Assembly: GCA_963681505.1 (NCBI GenBank) | Contig: OY811983.1 | Span: 2,641,615-2,705,614, forward strand | From: Eunapius fragilis | Lineage: Eukaryota > Porifera > Demospongiae > Spongillida > Spongillidae | Length of the DNA: 64,000 nt | Direction: 5' to 3' | Part shown: positions 1 to 10,308 of the stretch, piece by piece | Layout: each line of letters begins with the position of its first letter | Position numbering within the stretch: the stretch's first letter is position 1 | Notes under the pieces: generated by a model | What the model was told of the DNA's origin: nothing | The model's database searches: none | The model's input: the letters and a program-made list of their open reading frames with translations, nothing else | Program-made: the position numbers and the translations under genes

Positions 1-1640
1 GGGGGGGGGGTGAGGGTGGCACGAATGATTCTCATACATGGGCACATGCCACTGCGAGGAGCCAATTCAATGTGATGATTTTGCACTTTAAAAAAATACT
101 AAACCTGGCACCGATGGTCCCAAACAATTGATAAAATGGATACAAATACTGTTCATTTGTACATGCCTAACATACAGTTCATCGTATATCTAATGGAATG
201 CCAATATATATGTGGTTGTTTATGACATACAGAGCCTTAGTTCCAATTGTATGTTGCGCCATGCAAGAATAGTTAAAGCTTCATTGTAAATTTATAGTTT
301 TAATGGCTGTAGCTGTGACACTCAGAGCTAAATACATTCTATCGTAACACAATGCATCAAGTTGTGTCCCTCCGATGCTCTATAGCACACCCTTCCCCAT
401 GGGGGGGGGGGGGGGGCATCAGGATAATGATTTTGGACCAATTATGTTTGATCATGAAAACATCAGAATGATAAATCATTTAATGATTCCAAGAATCAAT
501 CAATCTTAACAGATGTCACTTTTGATTGATTCTTATCAGTTAAAACAAATCCTTTCAGAGGATGCACTATGCCAATTAATCACCTCATTAGAGATCAATG
601 CAATTTAAGCTGTGACAAAATTGTGGTACCATACCATACTTACAATGTGATGCCTACAATGCATAGAGAACATACTCAAAAAGTGAAGACTTTGGATCCA
701 TGCACTACACCTGATCCCTTTTATAAAATAAGTATTCTCAAGAAGGATGGTGAAGAAAAAGAACAGCCACATAACATATGAGATGCAGAACAGTCTCATA
801 ACTTTCCTTTGTTAGCTCAATCAACCACACTGAGAGATAGACCACATCATTTAGATCAAAACTGCCCAGAAGTATGTCACATCTTGATTTGGCCGGCTGT
901 ATGTAATTCACTAACGTCACACTGGATGAGTCACAGTTTATATCACATGCACGTGCAATGCAAGCTGAAGTAAAAGTAATGTCATATTTGAAATCAAAAT
1001 GCTTTGTAAACTGGGAGGAGTCACAATTCACAATTGAGCATGTCTTCAAATAGTCCAACAATGGAACCAATTTATTCTTGAAATCACTTTCTCTATCAAG
1101 CATACAATCTCATCTTAACAAGTCTGAGGAGTGCTCGGCTAAAAATCGTGTGCAACTTTCCCTTTCAAGCAATTACATTACATATGTATCATCCAGCGCA
1201 TTCATGTGTTCAGGGAACTACATTACATCAACAGTGAGACTGCAAAAGGTTACTTGATTAGTTTTTTTGAGAGCGTCAGGGCAGCTGTTAATGAGCTTCA
1301 CAGCCATGATGTGGCTCATTTGAATATTCATCATGTTTGTGAAAAACAACTGAGGTCACGAGGTCATTTTGGTTGATTGGAGCATTGAGAGTTCTCCATT
1401 AAGTCAACTATGAAGGAAGAGAATGACAACTGGTATTCTGGTTCGGAGCAGCTTGATTATATGTAAGTGTTCTGGATGGTATTATGGACCTTACTCAATC
1501 CTGATGAAGTTGATTATCATCAGATGCACCTTACCAAATTTGACAATCAGGAGTACAAGATAGTAAAGGATATACAGGACTTCGTTTTAAAGCGATCAAT
1601 CCAGAAATGTTGAACAACCCATGGGCACCCCCCCAGCTTT
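1..1640. other. Left flank: no gene recognised, diverged repeat copies
   Basis: I see no convincing gene here. The stretch holds G homopolymers at the start and near 400-416. A ~75 bp motif around 880-960 recurs in inverted orientation near 3,350-3,430 and 7,430-7,510. A block at about 1,165-1,360 is repeated, diverged, at about 3,830-4,030. The open frames on both strands are short, cross these repeats and show no domain. Confidence 0.5.
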
Positions 1641-1729
1641 TCTAGCATCCTACGCAATTACCAGACCATTTCTGGACACTTCAGTATTCTAATTGTGATT
1701 CCTTTGGGTTATATGATTGGCTTAGAGAA

Positions 1730-2722
1730 ATGAACAACTCTACCAACGATACAAAACGGTGCTTTTTCCTGGATTCTGACTCACTGCTTTTTAATGAGCT
1801 AGTATTTTATCTCCTGGTCTCCGTTGTCTCCGCGGTAACGTGTCTGGTACCGGTCGTACTGGTGTGTGTATTAAAACTGCACAAGACACTCGTCTATCGA
1901 CTAGCTCTGTACCAAGTTCTAAGTGCACTGGAATTTTCTATTTTATGGATTGCTAGCGCTACGCTTCAATTTTGGTTATTACAGATATTTGGGTCGTGTT
2001 CAGAAGGTGTAATTCTAACTGGTATCGTTTTTGGAGCGTTGCTCCTAGGCTCAATGCTGATCAAGCTGATGTTTACCGTGTGGATAGTGATACATCTTTT
2101 TGCTCTGGCGGTATTCCATAAGAATTTGCAGAAGTTGGAACCATTATACGTGGCAAGTTCATTGCTTATACCGCTGATAGTGACTGCAGTTTTACTGGCT
2201 GTAGGATTAGTTACTGAGCCTCATCACTTGATCTCAAGCTCCATACAAGACATAATGTACACCATCACATTTGCAGTGCTGACGCTAATGTCGTTGCCGC
2301 TACTCGTCGTCATGTTAACGGTCCTCTGCTATCGCGCATGTCGAAGGAGGAGTTTCGTTGTTTCAGAATATGACAAACAACATAAGAAAGCGCTGTGTGA
2401 GATGTTACCTCTTATCTTGTACCCGATCTTGTTTCTGCTTCTTACAATACCAATATTTGGATTTTCTGTTCGTGACTTAATTTATTCGGGCTTGTCTGCG
2501 TCCTTTGTTTTTACAATATGCGCTCCCATTTGGAGCCTCTCCACATCTCTGTTCTTTATTATTCATCTTTGTGTAGTGCGACGCTTAAGGAAACAGGGTC
2601 TCCTACGAATGAAAAATCCTGCGCTACGGAAAACTGGGTTATCTGTGACTACCAATGAAAACACTCATGATCAGTCATACCAGAACAGTGCTACTCATTT
2701 TTCTGCTCTAACTGAAGAGTAG
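1730..2722 (+). CDS. Seven-transmembrane receptor-like protein, copy 1
   Basis: Intronless ORF of 330 residues, probably a G-protein-coupled-receptor-like plasma-membrane protein; the ligand is unknown. The N terminus is short with N-glycosylation sequons (NNST, NDT). Seven hydrophobic segments follow at roughly residues 22-47, 53-80, 92-122, 138-162, 175-200, 224-246 and 257-282. An Arg-rich loop (CYRACRRRS) lies between TM5 and TM6, and a basic, Ser/Thr-rich tail ends in ALTEE. There is no DRY motif after TM3 and no NPxxY in TM7, so it is not a typical rhodopsin-class receptor. I cannot place it in a named class. The start is the ATG before NNSTN, which aligns with the paralogue at 5,322. 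It lies in a tandem duplicate of about 3.6 kb. The topology is clear; the receptor function is inferred. Confidence 0.8.
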   Translation: MNNSTNDTKRCFFLDSDSLLFNELVFYLLVSVVSAVTCLVPVVLVCVLKLHKTLVYRLALYQVLSALEFSILWIASATLQFWLLQIFGSCSEGVILTGIVFGALLLGSMLIKLMFTVWIVIHLFALAVFHKNLQKLEPLYVASSLLIPLIVTAVLLAVGLVTEPHHLISSSIQDIMYTITFAVLTLMSLPLLVVMLTVLCYRACRRRSFVVSEYDKQHKKALCEMLPLILYPILFLLLTIPIFGFSVRDLIYSGLSASFVFTICAPIWSLSTSLFFIIHLCVVRRLRKQGLLRMKNPALRKTGLSVTTNENTHDQSYQNSATHFSALTEE

Positions 2723-4495
2723 TTGTTCTGTAAGCTGTAAATTTAATTAAAGTGAGTGACTCGTGTTGTATTATTATATTTATGCCTTAACCCTTCATTT
2801 CAAGCAAAATTTGTACACTCATTGCATCCTGGTTTATGCCATTACTTGCCTCGTATTATATCAGTAAAGTGCCGATCAAATTGTAGTTGTTGTAGGTTGG
2901 CAATTGGCTGGTCAGCGCTGCACTTTTACTCTATTCAGTATATAATACTTCTAAATCCGCAGTAAACCAACATGTAACTCTATCTCCTCCAACAAAAATG
3001 TCAAACCTATAGTAGACCTGGGGGATGTATAGATATAAACTGTTTATGTAGCGGATTTTTGTACTAGTGTAAATAGTATAGGCGCATAAATCTCTCAATA
3101 CCAAAGCAAATTGCTTTTCTGTGCATGGCATTCCCCCGCCCCCCCCCCCCCCCCCCCCCCCCCCCCCGCACCAAAAGGCGATACAGCCCTGGGGGCAGTG
3201 AGTTGTGGCAGCTCAATACATTTTTAATGCCATAGAAGCATTGGCCACATACTACCATGAGGGTGGTGGGGTGTGGGTGTGGGTGTGGGGGTGTGGGGTG
3301 TGGGGGCTCTCATGTGATGGGAAAACATTTGCAGACGTCAGCAACGATACAATTTATGCATTGCATGTGCATCTAAACTGTGGCTCATCCAATGTGAATT
3401 TACATACACTCCAATGAAGATGTGAAACTTCATAGTTTTGTTCTAAATAATGTGGTCTATCTTTTTGTGCAGTCGTGGAACTAAAAAAGGAATTTATGTG
3501 AATGTTCAGCATCTCATATGTGACTCTTGTATGGCGCTGATGTGAATTGCTATGCATTAAATTTCAGGGGATACAGTATGTTCTCTGTACGTTGTAGATA
3601 TTGTAGATTTGTACAGTTTAATCTAAGGCACATTGCATTATGGTGATCTGCTGTAAGACAGTATGTGTGTGTTTTTTTATGTTACATTAATATGACGAAC
3701 TGTATGAATCCATTAGATACATTGTTCCTTGCAGCTTAAATGTGAGGGCATTCACAACTGGAGTGCCCATATTACAAAATTATATGAGGATCCCCCCCCC
3801 CCTTCCCCCACCATTGCAACAAAGCGCAGTTCAATTACATTACATATGTACCCTCCAGTGCATTTCATGTGTTTGGGTGACTACATCACATCAGCAGGGA
3901 GACTGCTGAAGGCTGCGTGCTTGATTAGTTTTCTTGAGAGTGTCAAGGCAGCTGTTGATGAGCTTCACAGCCATGATGTATGCTCATTTGAATATTCATC
4001 TACCAAATATACGTTTGGAAAAAACAACTGAGGGCCACTTTGAGGCCGTTTGATTGATTTGGAGTATTGCGAGTGCTTCATTAAGTCACCTATGAAGGAA
4101 AGAGTATTCTGGTTGATGCACTCTGGAGCAGCTTGATTATATGTAAGTGTTCTGGATGGTATTACGGATCTTACTCAATCCTGATGAAGTTGATTATCAT
4201 CAGATGCACCTTACCAAATTTGACAGCCAGGAGTACAAGATATCCTAGACTTCTTTAAAGCGATCAATCCAGAAGCCTTGAACAACTAGGAGACACTCAT
4301 GGAGAATTTTATGATAAAGTTATTAGATCGATCAAAATGGCAAAACGTTTTGCATCTTGATTTGGCTGTATATGTAAATTCATTAACATCAACAACGGAT
4401 GAGCCATAGTTCTTATCATATGCACAAGCAGTGCTGGCTGGTGTTTGCAAATGATTTACCACATATAGTAATTCACCATTCCCATGCCACCCCAC

Positions 4496-4640
4496 CTCAG
4501 GTCACTTAGAGCCATCCCATTCCCATTCCACCCCATCCCATGCCACCCCATCTCAAGTTCCTTGAGAACCACCCCCCATTCCCATTCCACCCCACCTCAG
4601 GTCACATGAGAGCCACTCCATTTCCATGCTACCCCTCTTA
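4496..4640 (+). repeat. ~42 bp minisatellite (CACCTCAGGTCACATGAGAG family)
   Basis: Diverged tandem copies of a unit built from 'ccaccccacctcaggtcaca', 'tgagagccac' and 'cccattccca'. The same family is expanded at 8,003-8,262 at the matching place of the second duplication unit. Confidence 0.7.
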
Positions 4641-5096
4641 TATTTGAAAACTTGAAAAACTACGCAGAATGATGATTTTGCTGGACATTGTCCTATACAT
4701 AAAATAAAAGATTAATAATAACTCCAAGGTTTTTGTAATAACCACTCAAGTTGAAGCAGAAAATTTCAAGTTTAAACCTCATTGAGATTAACTAAGACCT
4801 TTAATAAATGGTCTGTTTATCAATTCAAAGGACACCTTATATGTTGCTCATCTACAATCTGACTTGTGTAGTCGTATGCATATGAGCTGTGAGCAATGTG
4901 CATGAACTCAGTAGTAACTAGGGCCAGTGGGTCATGCAAATTACTCCTGCACCTTCTGATTATGCATGTCCCCGATCAATACATGTATATCTATATACTG
5001 TGTCCTTGTGTAGGTCCAATGATCTACAGTTTGTTCGAGCGCCGGGATTAATTAATTAATCACTATAAGTGTTCATCATACTGCAGGATTCCTTAT

Positions 5097-5118
5097 GGAA
5101 CCTACTCTCGTAGGTTCC
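5097..5118 (-). other. Solo terminal hairpin of the A-type mobile element
   Basis: An 8 bp stem (GGAACCTA / TAGGTTCC) closes a 6-nt loop, CGAGAG on the minus strand. On the minus strand it is followed by about 30 bp nearly identical to the start of the element at 58,056, after which similarity ends. As at 58,056 and 60,046, the preceding bases on the element's own strand are AAT and then C. It lies about 200 bp upstream of the second receptor gene. Confidence 0.7.
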
Positions 5119-5321
5119 GATTTTCTTTTTTCAGTAAGGCGCAATATACATGCAGTCAGTGCATGCGCGCATGTGCGGCCTGGTCAGCATTTTGAGTGTC
5201 CTTGTTCAGTCTCGCGCGTACATTTTTGAGTATCCTACGCAATTACCATGTCTGGACACTTCGATTCAGTATTCTAATTGTCATTCCTTTTTGTTATCGG
5301 CTGCTAGATTGGTTTGCAGAA

Positions 5322-6314
5322 ATGAACAACACTACCAACAATACAAAACGGTGCTTTTTTCTGGATTCTGACTCACTGCTTTTTAATGAGCTATTATTTT
5401 ATCTCCTGGTCTCCGTTGTCTCCGCGGTAACGTGTCTGGTACCGGTCGTACTGGTGTGCGTATTAAAACTGCACAAGACACTCGTCTATCGACTAGCTCT
5501 GTATCAACTTCTGAGTGCAATGGTATTTTCTGCTCTATGGATTGCCACATCTACGCTTCAGTTTGGATTATTACAGACCTTTGGGTCGTGTTCAGAAGGT
5601 GTAATCCTAACTGGTATCGTTTTTCAAGCGTTGATTCTAGGCTCAATGCTGATCATGCTGATGTTTACCGTGTGGATAGTGATACATCTTTTTGCTCTGG
5701 CGGTATTCCATAAGAATTTGCAGAAGTTGGAACCATTATACGTGGCAAGTTCATTGCTTATACCGCTGATAGTGACTGCAGTTTTACTGGCTGTAGGATT
5801 AGTTACTGAGCCGCATCACCTGCTCTCAAGCTTCATACATGGCGTAATGTACACCATCACATTTGCAGTGCTGACGCTAGCGTCGTTGCCGCTAGTCGTC
5901 GTCACGGGAACGGTCCTCTGCTATCGCGCATGTCGAAGGAGGAGTTTCGTTGTTTCAGAATATGACAAACAACATAAGAAGGCGCTGTGTGAGATGTTAC
6001 CTCTTATCTTGTACCCGATCTTGTTTCTGCTTCTTACAATACCAATATTTGGATTTTCTGTTCGTGACTTAATTTATTCTGGCTCGTCTTCGTTCTTTGT
6101 TTTTACGATATGCGCTCCCATTTGGAGCTTCTCCACATCTCTGTTCTTTATTATTCATCTTTGTGTAGTGCGACGCTTAAGGAAACAGGGTCTCCTACGA
6201 ATGAAAAATCCTGCGCTACGGAAAACCGGGTTATCTGTAACCACCAATGAAATTACTCATGATCAGTCATGCCAGAACAGTGCTACTCATTTTTCTGCTC
6301 TAACTGAAGAGTAG
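5322..6314 (+). CDS. Seven-transmembrane receptor-like protein, copy 2
   Basis: Intronless, 330 residues, paralogue of the receptor at 1,730. The open frame extends 42 codons upstream to 5,196, but I chose the ATG at 5,322 because it matches the start of the paralogue and begins the same sequon-rich N terminus (NNTTNN). The seven TM segments and Arg-rich third inner loop sit in the same places. Replacements concentrate in TM2 (for example LEFSILWIASA against MVFSALWIATS), TM3, the outer loop before TM5, and TM5. TM6 and most of the tail are nearly unchanged. Both copies are open, so both may be functional. The pattern would fit change in ligand-facing regions, but this is inference. Confidence 0.8.
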   Translation: MNNTTNNTKRCFFLDSDSLLFNELLFYLLVSVVSAVTCLVPVVLVCVLKLHKTLVYRLALYQLLSAMVFSALWIATSTLQFGLLQTFGSCSEGVILTGIVFQALILGSMLIMLMFTVWIVIHLFALAVFHKNLQKLEPLYVASSLLIPLIVTAVLLAVGLVTEPHHLLSSFIHGVMYTITFAVLTLASLPLVVVTGTVLCYRACRRRSFVVSEYDKQHKKALCEMLPLILYPILFLLLTIPIFGFSVRDLIYSGSSSFFVFTICAPIWSFSTSLFFIIHLCVVRRLRKQGLLRMKNPALRKTGLSVTTNEITHDQSCQNSATHFSALTEE

Positions 6315-6466
6315 TTGTTCTGTAAGCTGTACATTTAATTATAAGTGACTGTCTGATGTACGAGGCGAATTGTGTTATTTTATTTATGCCTTAACCCTTT
6401 GTTTCGAGCAAAATTTGTACACTCATTGCACCCTGGTGTATGCCATTAGTTGCCTCGTATTACAAC

Positions 6467-6472
6467 AATAAA
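6467..6472 (+). terminator. Poly(A) signal of receptor copy 2
   Basis: AATAAA lies 153 bp after the stop codon. The matching site in copy 1 (near 2,865) reads AGTAAA, a weaker variant, so the two copies may differ in 3' end formation. Confidence 0.5.
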
Positions 6473-6746
6473 GTGCTGATCAAAATGTGCATATCGTGTA
6501 GTTGTTATAGGTTGGCACTTCGCGGGTCAGCGCTGCACTATTTACTCTAGTCAGTATATAATACTCCAAAATCAATGCAGTAAACCAACATGTGTGCTCC
6601 TCCAACAAAAATGCCACACCTATAGTGGACCTGGGGGATGTATAGTATTAACAGCTTATGTAGTACACGCAGCATGGATTTTTGCACAGCTGCATGGTAT
6701 AGGCGGACAAATCTCTCACGAAATTTCTTTTCTCTACATGGCGTGC

Positions 6747-6777
<31 letters not shown>

Positions 6778-6935
6778 ACAAAGGCGATACAGCCCTGGGG
6801 CCGCTCGATCCTCATGCAATCTCAACAGCCCTCGTCACGATATTAAAGTAGGAGGCGGTGCGTGGCATGCTTTCCCTCCCTTACCCCCTTCCTCCCTCTT
6901 TATCTCTCTGGGGTGTGGCAGCTCCATGATGGGGA

Positions 6936-7150
6936 AGGGCTGATACATCACAGGTGTGGCTGATACATAAGGGTGTGGCTGATACATCAAGGGGAGGGGC
7001 TGATACATAAGGGTGTGGCTGATACATCAAGGGGAGGGGCTGATACATAAGGGTGTGGCTGATACATCAAGGGGAGGGGCTGATACATAAGGGTGTGGCT
7101 GATACATCAAGGGGAGAGGCTGATACATAAGGGTGCAGCTGATACATCAA
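6936..7150 (+). repeat. 40 bp minisatellite (GGCTGATACAT)
   Basis: About five tandem copies of a ~40 bp unit made of two related halves, 'gggtgtggctgatacatcaa' and 'ggggaggggctgatacataa'. It is found only in the second duplication unit, so it arose or expanded after the duplication. Confidence 0.85.
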
Positions 7151-8002
7151 TTGTGAAATCATAAATATGATTTTGAATCAATTGCTGATTGCTTGAAGAT
7201 TTGAAATCCAAGCAAATTGTATTATAAATATTCAAAGATGATTTAACATGACCTTCCACTGTGCCTGCACTTTAGACGTCCATTTACATGCATTGAAAAA
7301 TATATATTTAATGCCATAAAGGTATTGGCCACATAATACCATGGGGGGGGGGGGGGGCGGTGGGGGGCGGGGGGGGGGGGGGGGGGGAAGGTGGGGGGGT
7401 TGGCTCTCATGTGATGGGAAAACATTTGCAGGTGTCAGCAATGATACAATTTATGCATTGCATGTGCATATAAACTGTGGCTCATCCAATGTGAATTTAC
7501 ATACATTCCAATCAAGATGCAAAACTTCATAGTTTTGTTCTAAATAATGTGGTCTATCTTTTTGTGCAGTCATGGAACTAAAGTAGGAAGTTATGTGAAC
7601 GTTCATCATCTCATATGTGGATGTTCCACATCTTGTATGGCGCTGATGTGAATTGCTATGCATTAAATTTCAAGGGATACATTGTAGGTATTGCAGATTT
7701 GTACAGTTTAATCTAAGGCACATTACATTATGGTGATCTGCTGTAAGACAGTATGTGTGTGTTTTATGTGTTACATTAATTAGATGTATGATCAACTGTA
7801 TGTATCCATTAGATAAATTGTTTGGGACAATGGGTGTCAGTTTAGTAGCACTAAATTGTTACATTGAATTGTCTCCTTGCAGCTTAAATGTGAGGGCATT
7901 CACAACTGGAGTGCCCATATTACAAAATTATATGAAGATTCACCCCCCCCCCCCCCCCCCCCACCCACCATTGCAACAAAGCGCAGTACTTTAACATGAC
8001 TG

Positions 8003-8262
8003 AGAATTCCATGCCTCAGGTCACATGAGAGCCACCCCCCCCCCCCATCCCCATGCCACCCCACCTCTGGTCTCATGAGAGCCATACCATTCCCACCCCA
8101 CCCCACCTCAGGTCCAATGAGAGCCACCCCATTCCCACCTCACCTCAGGTCACATGTGAGGGCCACCCCATTACTATACCACCCCACCTTAGGTCATATG
8201 AAAGCCACACAATTCCCACACCACTTCACAGGTCACATGAGCACCACCCCATCCACCTCAGT
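8003..8262 (+). repeat. ~42 bp minisatellite, second array
   Basis: About six degenerate copies of the unit also seen at 4,496-4,640 ('gccaccccat', 'ctcaggtcacatgagagcca'). Spurious open frames cross it. Confidence 0.7.
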
Positions 8263-8769
8263 CCAATTTTGGATTCATAATGATCATTTGATAGAGTTCA
8301 AAGAAAATATAATTGTTAAAAAAATTTGAAAACTTGATAAACTACCCAGAAGGGTGATTACGCTGGACACTGCCTGTCCCATATAAAAAAGTTTTCACCC
8401 ACGTGCAACCACATTGCACTCAAAGTTTGGACTCACTTTACCTAAGACCTTTAATAAATGGCCTGTTTATAATTCAAATGACACTATATATATGCACTGA
8501 CTTGTGTAGTCATATGCATATGAGTTGTGAGCAATGTGCATGAACTTAGGGCCGGTGGATCATGCAAATTACTCCGGCACCTTCTGAACAATACATCTAT
8601 ATACTATGCCATTGTGTAGGTACGATGATCTAGGGACTACAAGTCTGTTTGATCGGTTATTACATGAACTATTTATTATTGAATTGAACAATACAGTACT
8701 ATTACAGAGATATACACTATTCACAAAAAATTTAAAAGCCTAGCCTACCTACAAAGGTTTTAATTAACT

Positions 8770-9330
8770 GTCTCTCATCCCATAATGGACCTAGCCACAG
8801 ACCTCACCAGAGAGATGCTGAGGTGACCATAGATGTCTCTGGCTGCAGTAGATTTAGGTCGACCTTGTTGTAGGGCCAGCAGAGTGGCCAAGCAAGAAAA
8901 GACACATTGTGCCTCTCTTCCTCAATTGCCAAATGTTTCCACGGCAAGAGGAATGCATGACCGTCCGAGTGCTTGGCATCTAGCATTAGCTGCATGCTTC
9001 CTGGTCTCGGCAGCCAAGGCTGCTGCTCCTTCATGGATGCTGGCCTCATTCAGGGTGACCGGGGTAAGAGGAGAGGTGACAGTTACATCAAAGGCAGCTG
9101 GCTTAGCCCTATCCCATCCATCAACAAGCACATCAGCTGGCCGTGCATAATTATGAGATCCCAAGAGCCCTCTACCAACTTCAACTTGTACAGATAAGTG
9201 GGCACACGACGGCACAAATCAGCAATGATGTTTCGCAAGCGGTTGTATCTAATGACCACATCACCCCCCATGTCTGCATGAAACTGCATGGTGGCCAAGT
9301 GGGTCCAAAGCAATGTCTGGACAGAAAGGG
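8770..9330 (-). pseudogene. Retroelement ORF remnant, C-terminal nuclease-like region
   Basis: Minus-strand coding remnant in at least two frames (9,083-9,313, then 8,804-9,215). Recognisable pieces in order are a segment with HLATMQFHAD, the block RPADVLVDGW / KPAAFDVTVTSPL, and the C-terminal piece CIPLAVETFGN. This arrangement recurs in invertebrate proteins downstream of reverse transcriptases. I read the D...FDVTV strand as a PD-(D/E)xK-like nuclease fold, but that is inference. The frame breaks and the missing upstream reverse transcriptase show that it is dead. It is head-to-head with a second copy at 9,509. Confidence 0.6.
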
Positions 9331-9508
9331 CAAGAGGATCTAGCAGTACAGTTCATGTCAAGCCACCATTTCACTGCATTATGGAACTCATAAGATTCAA
9401 GACGCAATCCAAGACAAACAGAATTATTTTTTAAATCTTAATATTTACATTTATTTCATTAATCTTGAGCCCTCAGTATTCCAGGTAGCAGTCAAGTGGT
9501 GGCTTGGT

Positions 9509-9815
9509 TTGGACACCTCCAATGGTTCCCTGTGTGCCCTATGCCCAAACAATTGGACGCTGGGCAAGCCGGCTGCATTCGACTTCACTGTCACATCATC
9601 TCTTGTTTCTAACAGTTTACCTGAAGCGAGTGTGACAGCGGGGTCTGCACCCTTTGCCGCCGAGGAACGCAAGCATAGGTCCAATGATGCCAAATGTGCT
9701 GAACTGGGATGTCATGAGCGTCCATCCCACTTGCAGTGGAGAAATATGGTTGCTGGGGGTACAGAAGTGAAGTGGGCGCTATCGTGCTTCCCGATTGGCA
9801 CAAGACAGAACTGCC
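9509..9815 (+). pseudogene. Second retroelement remnant of the same family, inverted
   Basis: Plus-strand frame with KPAAFDFTVTSSL, EASVTAGSAPFAAE and DAKCAELG, homologous to the minus-strand remnant at 8,770-9,330. After CAELG the similarity continues in shifted frames, so it is broken. It ends about 110 bp before the BAG1 start codon, so retroelement debris makes up much of the BAG1 upstream region. Confidence 0.55.
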
Positions 9816-9927
9816 CATAAATCCATAGCCATCGCAGCTCTGTATAGGGGAGCTGACCCTTTAACAGTAACTAACCGTAACCAATAGTTATTGCGTTACT
9901 CACATTTATTAACTTTATTATTGTAAC

Positions 9928-10213
9928 ATGGCCTTTTCTATACAAGTTACCTACGGTGCGCACAGCCTATCAGCTGTGTGGTATAAGACACTCACGCTCT
10001 AACCTGCTCTCTTTCTCAAAAGGCGCTGATAAGCACCAAGTGGATATTCCGAACGCGTCGTTCACCCTTCAGAACCTTAAACAAGAGCTTGAAAGCAAAA
10101 CCGGGGTGCCCGCGCAGTCACAAAAGATACTGTTCAAAGGTGAAAATAGCCTCGCACAATCACGTGCCCGTGTCAACAGCATCTAGTAGGGACTCGCGTT
10201 CACCGTATATGTG

Positions 10214-10264
<51 letters not shown>

Positions 10265-10274
10265 CGCACGCACG

Positions 10275-10308
<34 letters not shown>

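Larger units (their letters stand above)
1640..5070 (+). repeat. Tandem duplication unit 1 (~3.6 kb)
   Basis: This segment and 5,228-8,655 are two direct copies of one block. Receptor starts lie 3,592 bp apart (1,730 and 5,322), and the distal shared segment at about 4,820-5,060 recurs at about 8,460-8,640 with nearly the same offset. Unit 1 keeps a segment (about 3,830-4,480) that unit 2 lacks. Unit 2 has gained a minisatellite near 6.94-7.15 kb. Boundaries are approximate. Confidence 0.7.
5228..8655 (+). repeat. Tandem duplication unit 2
   Basis: Second copy of the receptor block. It starts near the shared 'tcctacgcaattacca' upstream of the receptor and ends near the shared 'atgatctaggg' segment. 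It differs from unit 1 by a G/C homopolymer cluster at 7,341-7,387, an inserted minisatellite and one internal deletion. Confidence 0.7.

Noticed and set aside
5196..5321. 42-codon N-terminal extension of receptor copy 2
   Set aside because: The paralogue has no such extension, and the internal ATG gives the matching start with glycosylation sequons.
9956..10186. Alternative BAG1 start in the 9,956 reading frame
   Set aside because: It would translate the intron. The 28-nt exon at 9,928 joins in phase to the ubiquitin-like domain and supplies its first beta strand.
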